Assembly (NCBI GenBank): GCA_015075185.1
Contig: JABTUW010000008.1
Span: forward strand, 1-64,000
Direction of reading: 5' to 3'
DNA: 64,000 nucleotides
DNA from: Anaerolineales bacterium
Lineage (GTDB): Bacteria; Chloroflexota; Anaerolineae; 4572-78; J111
Made by a program: the position numbers and the translations under genes. Below the pieces are notes generated by a model that did no database searches, was not told where the DNA came from, and saw only the letters and a program-made list of their open reading frames with translations. Every line of letters begins with the position of its first letter. Position 1 is the stretch's first letter. Positions 26,373 through 33,939 of the stretch are shown here, piece after piece.

Positions 26373-26999
26373 TTAGCCCAGTATTTGCCGTATTCTTGCC
26401 GCAACGGCCACTCCCAGTTTGCGGTGTTCATCCACCTCAAGATGAATGCCGTCGAGGTCGCTGGAGGCGATGACCTCAGCCGCGTCGAAAAAGGCGCAGT
26501 CGCGTTCTGCGGCGACGCGCCGGTAATGTTTGGAAAACAGGCGTGATTTGGCCTCGGCGCCCTCAAACATTTCCTCGTACTCGGTCAGCCGGGCGATAGG
26601 AGGCGGGGCCAGCAGCAGCACTTTGGGCGGCCGCTCTCCTGGCCCGCAGTCACTCTTCTGGACCATCTCTACCAGCACGCCGGCGCCCTCGGCAATATCA
26701 TAAGCGGATAAGGAGAAGCGCTTTTTGAGATCATTTGTCCCCAGCATGATCGTGACCAGGTCAACGGGCTTGTGGGAAGTCAGAATGGGGATAAGCTGCT
26801 CCTTGCCGTTTTTGTAACCTTCAATGGGGTCATCCCATACGGTGGTGCGGCCATTCAACCCCTCGGCAATGACCTCATACACCTCGCCCAGTTCCCGTTG
26901 AAGCACGCCGGTCCAGCGCTCATGCCGGTCGTAACGATCTTTGGTCACAGGCCGGTAGCCCCACGTATTCGAGTCGCCGTAACAGAGGATGGTTTTCAT
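26373..26999 (-). CDS. SGNH/GDSL-type hydrolase
   Basis: This 208-residue protein has the SGNH blocks: block I ILCYGDSNTWGY (nucleophile Ser), block II Gly in AEGLNGRTT, block III MLGTNDL and block V DGIHLEVDEH (catalytic Asp/His). The close match to the group starting MKTILCYGDSNTWG suggests an arylesterase or acyl-hydrolase of the single-domain bacterial type. It probably hydrolyses small esters. Its ATG overlaps the stop of the NUDIX gene by one base, so the two are coupled. A role in aromatic synthesis is not implied. Confidence 0.88.
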   Translation of the reverse strand: MKTILCYGDSNTWGYRPVTKDRYDRHERWTGVLQRELGEVYEVIAEGLNGRTTVWDDPIEGYKNGKEQLIPILTSHKPVDLVTIMLGTNDLKKRFSLSAYDIAEGAGVLVEMVQKSDCGPGERPPKVLLLAPPPIARLTEYEEMFEGAEAKSRLFSKHYRRVAAERDCAFFDAAEVIASSDLDGIHLEVDEHRKLGVAVAARIRQILG

Positions 27000-27550
27000 T
27001 AAGTGCTCTCCTTGCCAATCAGTCCCAGGTGCAGCCCGGCTCTCAGCAGACCGGCCATGGTTTTGGCATCCTTGATCTCACCCCGGCGCATCATGGCGAC
27101 AGCTTCCAGCCAGGGAACGGTCAGCAGTTCGATGTGCTCGTCAAATTCTAGCTGGTTGGGGCCGGGCGTTAAATCGGTGGCCAGGTAAAGGTGCAGATAC
27201 TCGGTCAGGATGCCAGGGGAGGCGTAAAAACCGTCCAGTTTTTGCCAGGTGGCCGCCTGGTCGCCGGTTTCTTCCAGCAGTTCGCGGGGCGCGGCCAGGT
27301 CAGGATCTTCACCCACTTCCAGGCTGCCGGCGGGCAGTTCGATCAGCCAACCTTCCGTGCCGGCCCGGAATTGTTTGACCAGCCGCACTTCGTTGTTTGC
27401 CGTCAGGGCCACAATGACCACCGCTCCCCGCGTGGCAACGATTTCGCGCTGGGTGATTTGGCCGTCGGCCAGTTGGACCTGGCGTAAATTCAGGGTGACA
27501 AGCTTTCCTTGAAAAATTTGCTCTTCGCTGATGGTTGTTTCTGGTTGCAT
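26999..27550 (-). CDS. NUDIX hydrolase (ADP-ribose pyrophosphatase type)
   Basis: This 183-residue protein has a complete Nudix box (G-x5-E-x7-REL-x-EE-x-G; seen in GSLEVGEDPDLAAPRELLEE, about residues 76-95). The surroundings VVIVALTANNEVRLVKQFR and IELPAGSLE are typical of ADP-ribose or ADP-sugar pyrophosphatases. It cleaves nucleoside diphosphate-X compounds, a housecleaning role. It sits in the aro cluster between aroKB and aroQ and is coupled to the SGNH gene. A word repeat separates it from aroKB, so it may be a late insertion into the operon. Confidence 0.9.
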   Translation of the reverse strand: MQPETTISEEQIFQGKLVTLNLRQVQLADGQITQREIVATRGAVVIVALTANNEVRLVKQFRAGTEGWLIELPAGSLEVGEDPDLAAPRELLEETGDQAATWQKLDGFYASPGILTEYLHLYLATDLTPGPNQLEFDEHIELLTVPWLEAVAMMRRGEIKDAKTMAGLLRAGLHLGLIGKEST

Positions 27551-27555
27551 AAATC

Positions 27556-27655
27556 TCCTGAAAAATAGTAGACGGTAGACAGTAAACAGCCCATAGGGGG
27601 CCTTCGGCTCTAGACAGGGAAATTACACGGTTCTGCAACCCTGCAACCCTGCTAC
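27556..27655. repeat. Word-type repeat, copy B of the 34-bp dispersed core (inverse)
   Basis: GTAGACGGTAGACAG words, the 34-bp core (27586-27619, identical to the reverse complement of 8490-8523) and CTGCAACCCTGCAACCCTGC words fill the aroKB-NUDIX gap. The right edge reaches the last codons of aroKB. Confidence 0.75.
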
Positions 27656-29325
27656 CTTGTTAATATTGCCTCGACATCCTCTCGCGCCACGTTGTCAAAA
27701 ATAGCCACATTGCCGATAGCGCGGGGAAGAATAAAGCGAAGCTTATCGCCCTGCCGTTTTTTGTCAGCGCCCATGGCGGCCCAGATTTCAGCAGGGGGAT
27801 AGGGAGGCGGCGAAGTGGGCAGGCCCAGGCGAGCCAGCAAAGCGGTGATGCGGGCGGCAGTTTCTCCCGCGCAGTAGCCCAGGCGGACGGCCAGGCGGGC
27901 GGCGCAAGCCAGGCCCATCGCTACGCCTTCGCCGTGCCGTATTTCAAAATTGGCCAGCCGCTCAAAGGCATGGCCAAAGGTATGCCCCAAATTCAGCACC
28001 GCCCGCCGGCCCTGCTCAAAGGGATCTTCCTGAACCACGCGGACTTTGACCCCAATACTTTCGGGGAGTAGGGAGTAAGGAGTAAGGAGTAGGGAGGAAA
28101 GATTTATGTCTCCTCTGCTCCCCCCGCCTGGCACTCCGCGCTGGCAGCCTCCTGCCCCTCCGCTTCTTTCTTCCAGGGCTTCAAACAAGGCAGGGCTGTC
28201 AATAATCCCGTGCTTGACCATCTCGGCCAGGCCGGCTCGAAATTCGGCGGGCGGGAGGGTGGCCAGCACTTGGGGGTCAATTATTACCATCTCCGGCTGC
28301 TTGAACGCACCGACCAAGTTCTTGCCCTGGGGCAAATCCACGCCCACTTTACCGCCGACGCTGGCATCCACCATCGCCAGGAGGGTAGTTGGAATCTGGA
28401 CAAAAGGCACGCCGCGCAAATAGGTGGCCACGGCAAAGCCAACTGTATCACCTAACACACCGCCGCCTAAAGCCACAATGGGGCTGCGCCGGTCGAGCCT
28501 GGCCTCAACCAGTTGGCTGTAGAGGCCGGCGACGGTAGCCAGGGTTTTGAAGGGTTCGCCGTCGGGGATGGTCAGGTAAACCGGCTCAAAGCCAGCCCGG
28601 CGCAGACTCGCCAGCAGCGGCTCCGCGTGGTGCTGGCCGACCGGCTCGTTGGAGACAACGGCGCAGCGACCGCGATAGCCCAGTTCGGCCAGGTAGGGGC
28701 CCGTTTCGGCCAGCGCTCCTTCACCCAGAAAAATGGGATAACTGCCGCTGGGATGAGTGACGGTAATAGTTTGCATGATCTTTTCCTCGAATGAAGGGCG
28801 AATGATCTTATCATTGCCATTCGCCCATTCGCAGATTCGCCTGGCCGCTTCCACCGGCGAAAGATGGGTTACATCCAAATGATGCTTGATCCGGCCATAA
28901 GCGGGGGCGCGCTGTTCTAACAAAGCCGCTAACCGGGCAAAGCGTGTCTCATCCTGGGCTGCCAGCATGGGCCGGTCTTCACTCCGGCCGATGCGCTGCC
29001 ACAGCACCGTCGGGTCGCAGTCGAGGCAGATAACCAGGCCGCCCGACTCCATCACCCGCAAATTAGCTTCCGGCAGCAGCGCCCCGCCGCCGGTGGCAAT
29101 GACCAGGCCCTTTTGTTGGGCCAGCTCGCGGCAGAGGTCAGCGTCGAGCTGTCGGAAATAGCTTACGCCGCTTTCGGCAAAAATCTGGCGGATAGACCGG
29201 CCCTCGCGCTGCTCGATGAGGGTGTCCATATCCACAAACTCGCGGCCCAGTTCGGCTGCCACCAGACGTCCCACCGTAGATTTGCCCGTGCCCATGAAGC
29301 CGGTCAGAACGATGTTCCGGGGCAT
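27652..29325 (-). CDS. aroKB: Shikimate kinase / 3-dehydroquinate synthase fusion
   Basis: Residues 1-165 are shikimate kinase (Walker A GFMGTGKST, DMDTLIEQ, FR in SYFRQLD, ATGGGALL). Residues about 185-557 are 3-dehydroquinate synthase (VALGGGVLGDTVGFAV, PTTLLAMVDASVGGKVGVDL, GLAEMVKHGI, LNLGHTFGHAFE). They catalyse steps 5 and 2 of the pathway. The linker is encoded by a hairpin repeat, and the aroB part keeps its own ATG (28776) with a GAGGAAAAG site, so a separate AroB could also be made. AroB carries an in-frame repeat-derived insert (SSLLLTPYSLLPE) before VKVRVVQEDPFEQG. The start at 29325 avoids overlap with aroC and fits MPRNIVLTGFMG; an ATG at 29367 is possible. Confidence 0.95.
   Translation of the reverse strand: MPRNIVLTGFMGTGKSTVGRLVAAELGREFVDMDTLIEQREGRSIRQIFAESGVSYFRQLDADLCRELAQQKGLVIATGGGALLPEANLRVMESGGLVICLDCDPTVLWQRIGRSEDRPMLAAQDETRFARLAALLEQRAPAYGRIKHHLDVTHLSPVEAARRICEWANGNDKIIRPSFEEKIMQTITVTHPSGSYPIFLGEGALAETGPYLAELGYRGRCAVVSNEPVGQHHAEPLLASLRRAGFEPVYLTIPDGEPFKTLATVAGLYSQLVEARLDRRSPIVALGGGVLGDTVGFAVATYLRGVPFVQIPTTLLAMVDASVGGKVGVDLPQGKNLVGAFKQPEMVIIDPQVLATLPPAEFRAGLAEMVKHGIIDSPALFEALEERSGGAGGCQRGVPGGGSRGDINLSSLLLTPYSLLPESIGVKVRVVQEDPFEQGRRAVLNLGHTFGHAFERLANFEIRHGEGVAMGLACAARLAVRLGYCAGETAARITALLARLGLPTSPPPYPPAEIWAAMGADKKRQGDKLRFILPRAIGNVAIFDNVAREDVEAILTR
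28063..28130. repeat. Word repeat inside the aroB part (GGAGTA words)
   Basis: Tandem GGAGTAGGGAGTAAGGAGTA words (28063-28097), followed by TCCTCTGCTCCCCCC, are read in frame within AroB as SSLLLTPYSLLPE and a Gly-rich stretch. Compared with the usual AroB layout this lies in the loop region between ALFEALEE and VKVRVV. Confidence 0.7.
28788..28832. repeat. Word-type hairpin forming the AroK-AroB linker
   Basis: The left arm 28788-28806 (CGAATG/GGGCGAATGAT) pairs with the right arm 28810-28831 (ATCATTGCCATTCGCCCATTCG). The hairpin lies between the shikimate kinase domain and the ATG of the dehydroquinate synthase part, and encodes the linker EWANGNDKIIRPSFEE. Confidence 0.75.
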
Positions 29326-29333
29326 AGGATCTC

Positions 29334-30656
29334 TTAAAAAAGCTTGAAATTCTGCGTATCCAGGCATTGGGACTGATGCATTAACACGGCGTTCATTAAC
29401 TCAATCGCCAGGCGTGACTCCAGGGTGACGCCGGCCCGCACGCCGACACACGGGTCGTGGCGGCCTTTCTTTAACTCAAAATCAATCTCTTCCAGATTTT
29501 TGCGCACCGACAGTTGAGGCTTGACGATGGTCGAAGTCGGTTTGAAGCCGACCCGGCAGACGATGGGCATGCCGGTGGTAATCCCGCCGATCAGACCGCC
29601 CTGGTGGTTGGTTTGGTAGCCGGTCCGGCGAATCGGGTCGTTGTTTTCGCTGCCGCGCCGGGCCGCCACCGCTGCGCCGGAGCCGATTTCGCATGATTGA
29701 ACCGCGTGCAGGCCGCCCAGCGCGCCCATCAAGCGCACTTTGAGACTTTGATACAACGGCTCGCCGACCAGCGGCGGCACATTGACCGCTACCACCTCGA
29801 TTGCCGCGCCAAGCGAGTCCCCCTGGATGCGCGTTTCTTTGATCAATTGGCCGGCTGACTGGGCAAACTCAGCATCGAAAGTATGGATTTCGGCGTTTTC
29901 AAGGATTTCCTCGATCCGGCGAAGCTCTTCTCGATTTACGATTTTGGATTTACGATTTTCGATTTCTGTTTGGCTATTCTCACCCTCTTCTTCGCTTCCT
30001 CGCTTCTCCGCCTCCTCGCCTCTTCGCCTCATCAACTCCTCCACATGCTCTGCCAGACTCACCGAAGCTTTCAACGGCCCGACCTGGTAAATGGAGGACA
30101 GGATCATTGTGCCGAAATGTTCTGCCAAAAAAAGGCGGGCAATCGAGCCGCCAATCACGTCGGAAATGGTTGAGCGGTAGCTGGAGCGCCCGCCGCCGCG
30201 GCTGTCCACAAAGCCCTGGGATTGATGATACTTGACCAGATCGGTGTGACCGGGCCGGACCTCGCCGGCAGGACCGGCGAATTGGGCATAGTCCCCCGAT
30301 TTTTTGGCGGCAGAGAGCACCACTGCCGCAATCGGCTCGCCGGTGGTGGTACCTTCTTCATAACTGGAGGCAATTGTCTCTTTATCTTCAACCCGAATCC
30401 GAAGTTCCGGGCCGGAGAGCAGCCGGTCAAGATTCTCTCCATCATAAAGGCCGGACAAAAACAGTACTTTATCCTCTTCATGACGGGGCGTGCCATGCTT
30501 GTTGCTGCCCGGCCGCCGCCGGTCGAGATACTGCTGGACCTGCCGCCGCGAGATTTTTAAGCCCGGCGGGCAGCCAAAGACAATGGTTGTAATGGCCGGG
30601 CCGTGGGACTCACCCGCTCCGGCTACGGCAAAAAGAGGACCACCTAGAATTTCCAT
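29334..30656 (-). CDS. aroC: Chorismate synthase with in-frame insert
   Basis: This enzyme makes chorismate from 5-enolpyruvylshikimate 3-phosphate, using reduced FMN as cofactor. Family blocks are VAGAGESHGPAI (about 10), RRRPGSNKHGTPRHEEDKV (about 46), SRGGGRSSYRSTISDVIGGS (about 150), GGLIGGITTGMPIV (about 350) and KGRHDPCVGVRAG (about 395). At 440 residues it is longer than the usual 360-390. The extra is a charged insert around residues 205-245 (RRRGEEAEKRGSEEEGEN, then IENRKSKIVNR), encoded by word-type repeats at 29925-30045. The reading frame is open throughout, so the insert is tolerated or this is a recent change. Confidence 0.95.
   Translation of the reverse strand: MEILGGPLFAVAGAGESHGPAITTIVFGCPPGLKISRRQVQQYLDRRRPGSNKHGTPRHEEDKVLFLSGLYDGENLDRLLSGPELRIRVEDKETIASSYEEGTTTGEPIAAVVLSAAKKSGDYAQFAGPAGEVRPGHTDLVKYHQSQGFVDSRGGGRSSYRSTISDVIGGSIARLFLAEHFGTMILSSIYQVGPLKASVSLAEHVEELMRRRGEEAEKRGSEEEGENSQTEIENRKSKIVNREELRRIEEILENAEIHTFDAEFAQSAGQLIKETRIQGDSLGAAIEVVAVNVPPLVGEPLYQSLKVRLMGALGGLHAVQSCEIGSGAAVAARRGSENNDPIRRTGYQTNHQGGLIGGITTGMPIVCRVGFKPTSTIVKPQLSVRKNLEEIDFELKKGRHDPCVGVRAGVTLESRLAIELMNAVLMHQSQCLDTQNFKLF
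29925..30045. repeat. Word repeats inside aroC (GATTTACGATTTT and CTCGCCTCTTCGC words)
   Basis: Two kinds of words lie side by side: ATTTACGATTTT/GATTTTCGATTTC (29933-29970) and CTTCGCTTCCTCGC/CTCCTCGCCTCTTCGCC (29990-30030). Both are in frame within chorismate synthase and produce the IENRKSKIVNR and Glu/Arg-rich segments. Confidence 0.7.
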
Positions 30657-30669
30657 CCGATCACTTTCA

Positions 30670-30720
30670 GAGGTTAGGGAGCTAAGGGAATCAAAGAGGT
30701 TCCTTCAGTCCCTTTACTAT
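30670..30720. repeat. Word-type hairpin in the aroE-aroC gap
   Basis: AGGGAGCTAAGGGAATC (30678 on) faces GTTCCTTCAGTCCCT (30701-30715) as imperfect arms. It nearly fills the 69-bp gap between aroE and aroC. Confidence 0.55.
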
Positions 30721-30725
30721 GGATA

Positions 30726-31622
30726 TCAATCACTTACTTGTTTATTGCCGCTTTTTAGTTTGCTCAAACACGCCTGCCGCATCACATCAATAGAGGGGGA
30801 TTGGCCGGTCCATTTTTCAAAGGCATACGCCCCTTGATGGACCAGCATCCCCAAGCCATCAATGGTTTTAGCCCCGGCGGCGCGGGCGCGGGCTAAAAAG
30901 ACCGTTTCCAGGGGGTTATAAACCAGGTCGCAAAAAATAATGTTGGCGGGCATGGACACGTCGGCCGGCCAGGGAGAGGCTTCCACGTGGGGATACATGC
31001 CGACGGAGGTGGAGTTGATCACCAGGTCTACCGTGCTGTCAAGCACAGCCAGGGACTCAGGGGTGAGCGCCTCGAAGGTGAGCGAGCTGTTGGGAAAGGC
31101 AGCCGCCAGGTCGCCTACCAAAAAAGCACCTCGTTCGGCGGTGCGGTTCAGAACAGTAATTGAGTCGGCGCCGGCGCGGGCCAGGGCAAAAACCACGGCC
31201 CGCGCTGCGCCGCCAGCGCCCAGCACCGCCACCCGCATCCCCTGCGGGTCGCAATTAGCCTCTTTTAAGGAATTGAGAAAGCCAATGGCATCGGTATTGT
31301 AGCCGCTGAATTTACCATTCTGATAGTGAATGGTGTTAACTGCACCGGTAATGCGGGCAGAGTCACTCAGTTCGTCCATGTAGCGCATTACAGCCTGTTT
31401 GTGGGGTACGGTCACATTCGCCCCGACAAAACTGAGCGCGGCCAATCCTTTGAGCGCCTGCGCTACGTCATCGGGTCGTACCGGCAGCGGCACGTAAGCC
31501 CAATCCAGGCCCAGTTCGGCAAAAGCAGCGTTGTGCATGCTCGGGCTGAGGCTGTGGGCCACCGGCCAGCCAATCAGGCCAACCAGGGACGTCTTTCCGG
31601 TGATGGATGGTGTTTTAGGCAT
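30726..31622 (-). CDS. aroE: Shikimate dehydrogenase
   Basis: This 298-residue enzyme reduces 3-dehydroshikimate to shikimate with NADPH. Its blocks are GLIGWPVAHSLSPSMHNAAF (residues 14-33), ANVTVPHKQAV with the catalytic Lys (about 69), ITGAVNTIHYQNGKFSGYNTD with the catalytic Asp (about 88-108), the NADP-binding GAGGAARAVVFAL (about 132) and INSTSVGMYP (about 205). Length and order are normal. It lies between aroA and aroC, each gap holding a word-type hairpin. Confidence 0.96.
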   Translation of the reverse strand: MPKTPSITGKTSLVGLIGWPVAHSLSPSMHNAAFAELGLDWAYVPLPVRPDDVAQALKGLAALSFVGANVTVPHKQAVMRYMDELSDSARITGAVNTIHYQNGKFSGYNTDAIGFLNSLKEANCDPQGMRVAVLGAGGAARAVVFALARAGADSITVLNRTAERGAFLVGDLAAAFPNSSLTFEALTPESLAVLDSTVDLVINSTSVGMYPHVEASPWPADVSMPANIIFCDLVYNPLETVFLARARAAGAKTIDGLGMLVHQGAYAFEKWTGQSPSIDVMRQACLSKLKSGNKQVSD

Positions 31623-31636
31623 AACTTAATAGCAGG

Positions 31637-31709
31637 AGGAAGTAGGGAGTAGGAAGTAAGAAAGATTTTCTGTTCCCTACTCCCTGCTCCTTACTCCCTA
31701 CTCCCTTCT
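31637..31709. repeat. Word-type hairpin in the aroA-aroE gap (GGAGTA/TACTCC words)
   Basis: AGTAGGGAGTAGGAAGTAAG (31642-31661) pairs with CTTACTCCCTACTCCC (31692-31707). The right arm includes the aroA stop codon, so the last residues of AroA (EGSRE) come from the repeat. Confidence 0.75.
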
Positions 31710-32983
31710 ATCATTTGGAAGAAGCGCGCGAAGAAATCCGGGAAGGTCTTGCGGGTGCAGTCAGGTTGTTTGAGGCGAACCCCCGGCGATTTCAGGCCGG
31801 TAACGGCAAAGGCCATCGCCATGCGATGGTCGTCATAGGTTTCAACGGCAGCAGGATTGAGAGAACTGGGATAAATCTTCAGCCCATCGGCCAGCTCTTC
31901 CACCGCAGCCCCCAAACGCTGCAATTCGGTGACGACGGCTTTGATGCGTTCCGTCTCTTTATAACGGATATGCTCAACGTTGCGGATCACCACCGGCGAA
32001 CTGGCAAACGGGGCAATGGCGGCCAATGTTTGTACCAGATCGGATATATCGTTCATATCAACCTCAAGACCATGTAACTGGCTCGGCCCGATGACCTCGA
32101 TATAGTCGCTGGTAGCTCTCACCTGGCAGCCCATCGCGGCTAACACTGCGGTAAACTGGGCGTCGCCCTGGCAAGAGTGGGCCGAAAGGTGGTTGACCCG
32201 CACCCGGCCGCCTGTCACCGCTGCGGCGGCCAAAAAGTAGGAAGCGTTAGAGGCATCTGGTTCAACGATGTAACGGCGCGGCTGGTAGCGCTGCCCGGCT
32301 TTGACCTGAAAACGGTTTGGCTCCGGCTCGGTCACCTGCACGCCGAAATCGGTCATGACCTGGCGGGTGATGGCGATGTAGGAACGGGACACAAGCTCTC
32401 CCGTAATCTCGATGAGGGTATCTTCCTGAGCGCAGGGCGCAATCATTAACAGGGCTGACACCTGCTGGCTGGTCTGGTTTGCCTTGAGGCGAATGTGACC
32501 GCCTCCGAAACCGCGGCTGTGAAGGGTATAGGGCATATAGCCCGGCCACCCCTCAAACTCTACCTCCGCGCCGGCGGCTTGCAGCACTGCCAGCAGTTCG
32601 CCCATAGGCCGCTCGCGCATGCGGGGAATGCCGTCCAGCCGATAATGTCCCCGACCCAGCGCCACGAGCGCCGTGATAAAGCGGGCGGCTGTGCCGGCGT
32701 TGCCCACAAATAAATCGGCCTGGGGTGCGGGAATCTCGCCGCCCAGACCGGTCACTTGAAACCGGGTTGCGTCCGGCTCGCTGCTGATCGGGATGCCCAA
32801 CCGGTCCAGGCAAGTAGAAAACCAATGGGTGTCGTCGCTGAAAAGGGCATTTTCCAGGGTGGAAATTCCCTGCGTCAAAGCGGCGACCATCAAGGCGCGG
32901 TTGGTAATGCTCTTCGAGCCGGGAATTTCTACATCGGCATTGATCGGGAAGTTGATACAGGGTATTTCTATTTGATCTTCCAT
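31691..32983 (-). CDS. aroA: 3-phosphoshikimate 1-carboxyvinyltransferase (EPSP synthase)
   Basis: This 430-residue enzyme joins PEP to shikimate 3-phosphate. Its blocks are GSKSITNRALMVAAL (about 23-37), LFVGNAGTAARFITALVAL (about 90-108), RPMGELL (about 124), SQQVSALLM (about 172) and the KETERIKAVVTELQRLGA region (about 345). The start lies 2 nt after the tyrA stop, so the two are coupled. The C-terminal residues are encoded by a hairpin repeat arm, after the normal end of the fold (FPDFFARFFQMI). Confidence 0.96.
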   Translation of the reverse strand: MEDQIEIPCINFPINADVEIPGSKSITNRALMVAALTQGISTLENALFSDDTHWFSTCLDRLGIPISSEPDATRFQVTGLGGEIPAPQADLFVGNAGTAARFITALVALGRGHYRLDGIPRMRERPMGELLAVLQAAGAEVEFEGWPGYMPYTLHSRGFGGGHIRLKANQTSQQVSALLMIAPCAQEDTLIEITGELVSRSYIAITRQVMTDFGVQVTEPEPNRFQVKAGQRYQPRRYIVEPDASNASYFLAAAAVTGGRVRVNHLSAHSCQGDAQFTAVLAAMGCQVRATSDYIEVIGPSQLHGLEVDMNDISDLVQTLAAIAPFASSPVVIRNVEHIRYKETERIKAVVTELQRLGAAVEELADGLKIYPSSLNPAAVETYDDHRMAMAFAVTGLKSPGVRLKQPDCTRKTFPDFFARFFQMIEGSRE

Positions 32984-32985
32984 AG

Positions 32986-33930
32986 CTACTTATTATACAA
33001 CGCTTTGCGTTGCCGTGACGCTTGTTCCAGCAATTTTCGCAAAGCCGCTTCATCTCCGGCAGCCAGAACAGTCGCTAGGTGGGCCAGTTGACTTTGCGCC
33101 AGAGCTACCATCTGGCCGACAGCAGCCCGATTGGTCAGCAAAATATCCAGCATCATGGTCACGTCCGAGGCGGCGACACGGGAAGTGTCTCTAAAACCGG
33201 AGGCGGCCACCTCCCAAACGGCTGGATCATCCTCCGCCACCTGCTGCGCCGCTAACACCAGGGCAGTAGCCAGTGCATGGGGCAGATGGCTAATCGCCGC
33301 AACCAGTTTATCGTGACGGTCGGCGGCCAGGAGACGCGGTTTGGCCCCAACCGCTTCGGCCAGATCGAAGATCAGGCGGGTAGCGCCGGGCGGAGTACGT
33401 TCCAGCGGGGTGACAATCCACGGCGCTCCTTGGTACAGCGCCGCTTCCGCCGCCTCCAGCCCGGCCTGCTCTTTACCGCACATCGGATGGGAGCCGACGG
33501 GATGAACCCCCGGCGGCAGCGCAGACATCGCCTGCGCAATGGCCTGTTTGGTGCTGCCCATATCGGTGATGACCGCGCCGGATTTGTAAAGTGAAGCCCA
33601 CTCCCCAAGCTGCTGGACAATTGTCCGCACCGGGGTGGAGAAGACGATCAAATCGGCGTCCGGCAGAGCTTGAGCCGGGTCGGTCGTGGCAAAGTCAGCG
33701 ACGCCGACTGCTTCGGCTTCACGGGCAGCCTCGTTGCGCCGTACCAAGCCCACTACCTGACGGCACAACTGCCGCTGCTTCAAGGCCAGGCCCAGCGAGC
33801 CGCCCATCAAGCCCAACCCGACAATGGCTATCTGCGCATTTTTTAGCTTAAATCCAGGCTCGAAGGCACACCTCCAGAAAATAATGGAAGGCTGGAGGTC
33901 TGGAAATTTACCAGCCTTCCAGTCCTCCAT
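32986..33930 (-). CDS. tyrA: Prephenate/arogenate dehydrogenase
   Basis: This 314-residue NAD(P)-dependent enzyme of tyrosine synthesis oxidatively decarboxylates prephenate or arogenate. It has a Rossmann motif IAIVGLGLMGGSLGLAL (about 36-52), DMGSTKQAI (about 122), GSHPMCGKEQAGLEAA with the catalytic His (about 145-160) and SHLPHALATAL (about 215). There is no C-terminal ACT domain. The first 20 or so residues (EDWKAGKFPDLQPSII) are not family-like and are encoded by a GGAAGG-type hairpin. No better in-frame start codon is present before the Rossmann strand, so this extension is probably translated. Confidence 0.92.
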   Translation of the reverse strand: MEDWKAGKFPDLQPSIIFWRCAFEPGFKLKNAQIAIVGLGLMGGSLGLALKQRQLCRQVVGLVRRNEAAREAEAVGVADFATTDPAQALPDADLIVFSTPVRTIVQQLGEWASLYKSGAVITDMGSTKQAIAQAMSALPPGVHPVGSHPMCGKEQAGLEAAEAALYQGAPWIVTPLERTPPGATRLIFDLAEAVGAKPRLLAADRHDKLVAAISHLPHALATALVLAAQQVAEDDPAVWEVAASGFRDTSRVAASDVTMMLDILLTNRAAVGQMVALAQSQLAHLATVLAAGDEAALRKLLEQASRQRKALYNK

Positions 33931-33938
33931 CCTTCCAG
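33883..33938. repeat. Word-type hairpin across the tyrA start (GGAAGGCTGGAGG words)
   Basis: GGAAGGCTGGAGG (33886-33898) faces CCAGCCTTCCAGTCCTCC (33911-33928). The hairpin covers the tyrA start codon and the gap to aroF, and gives TyrA its non-family N-terminus. Confidence 0.7.
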
Positions 33939-33939
33939 C

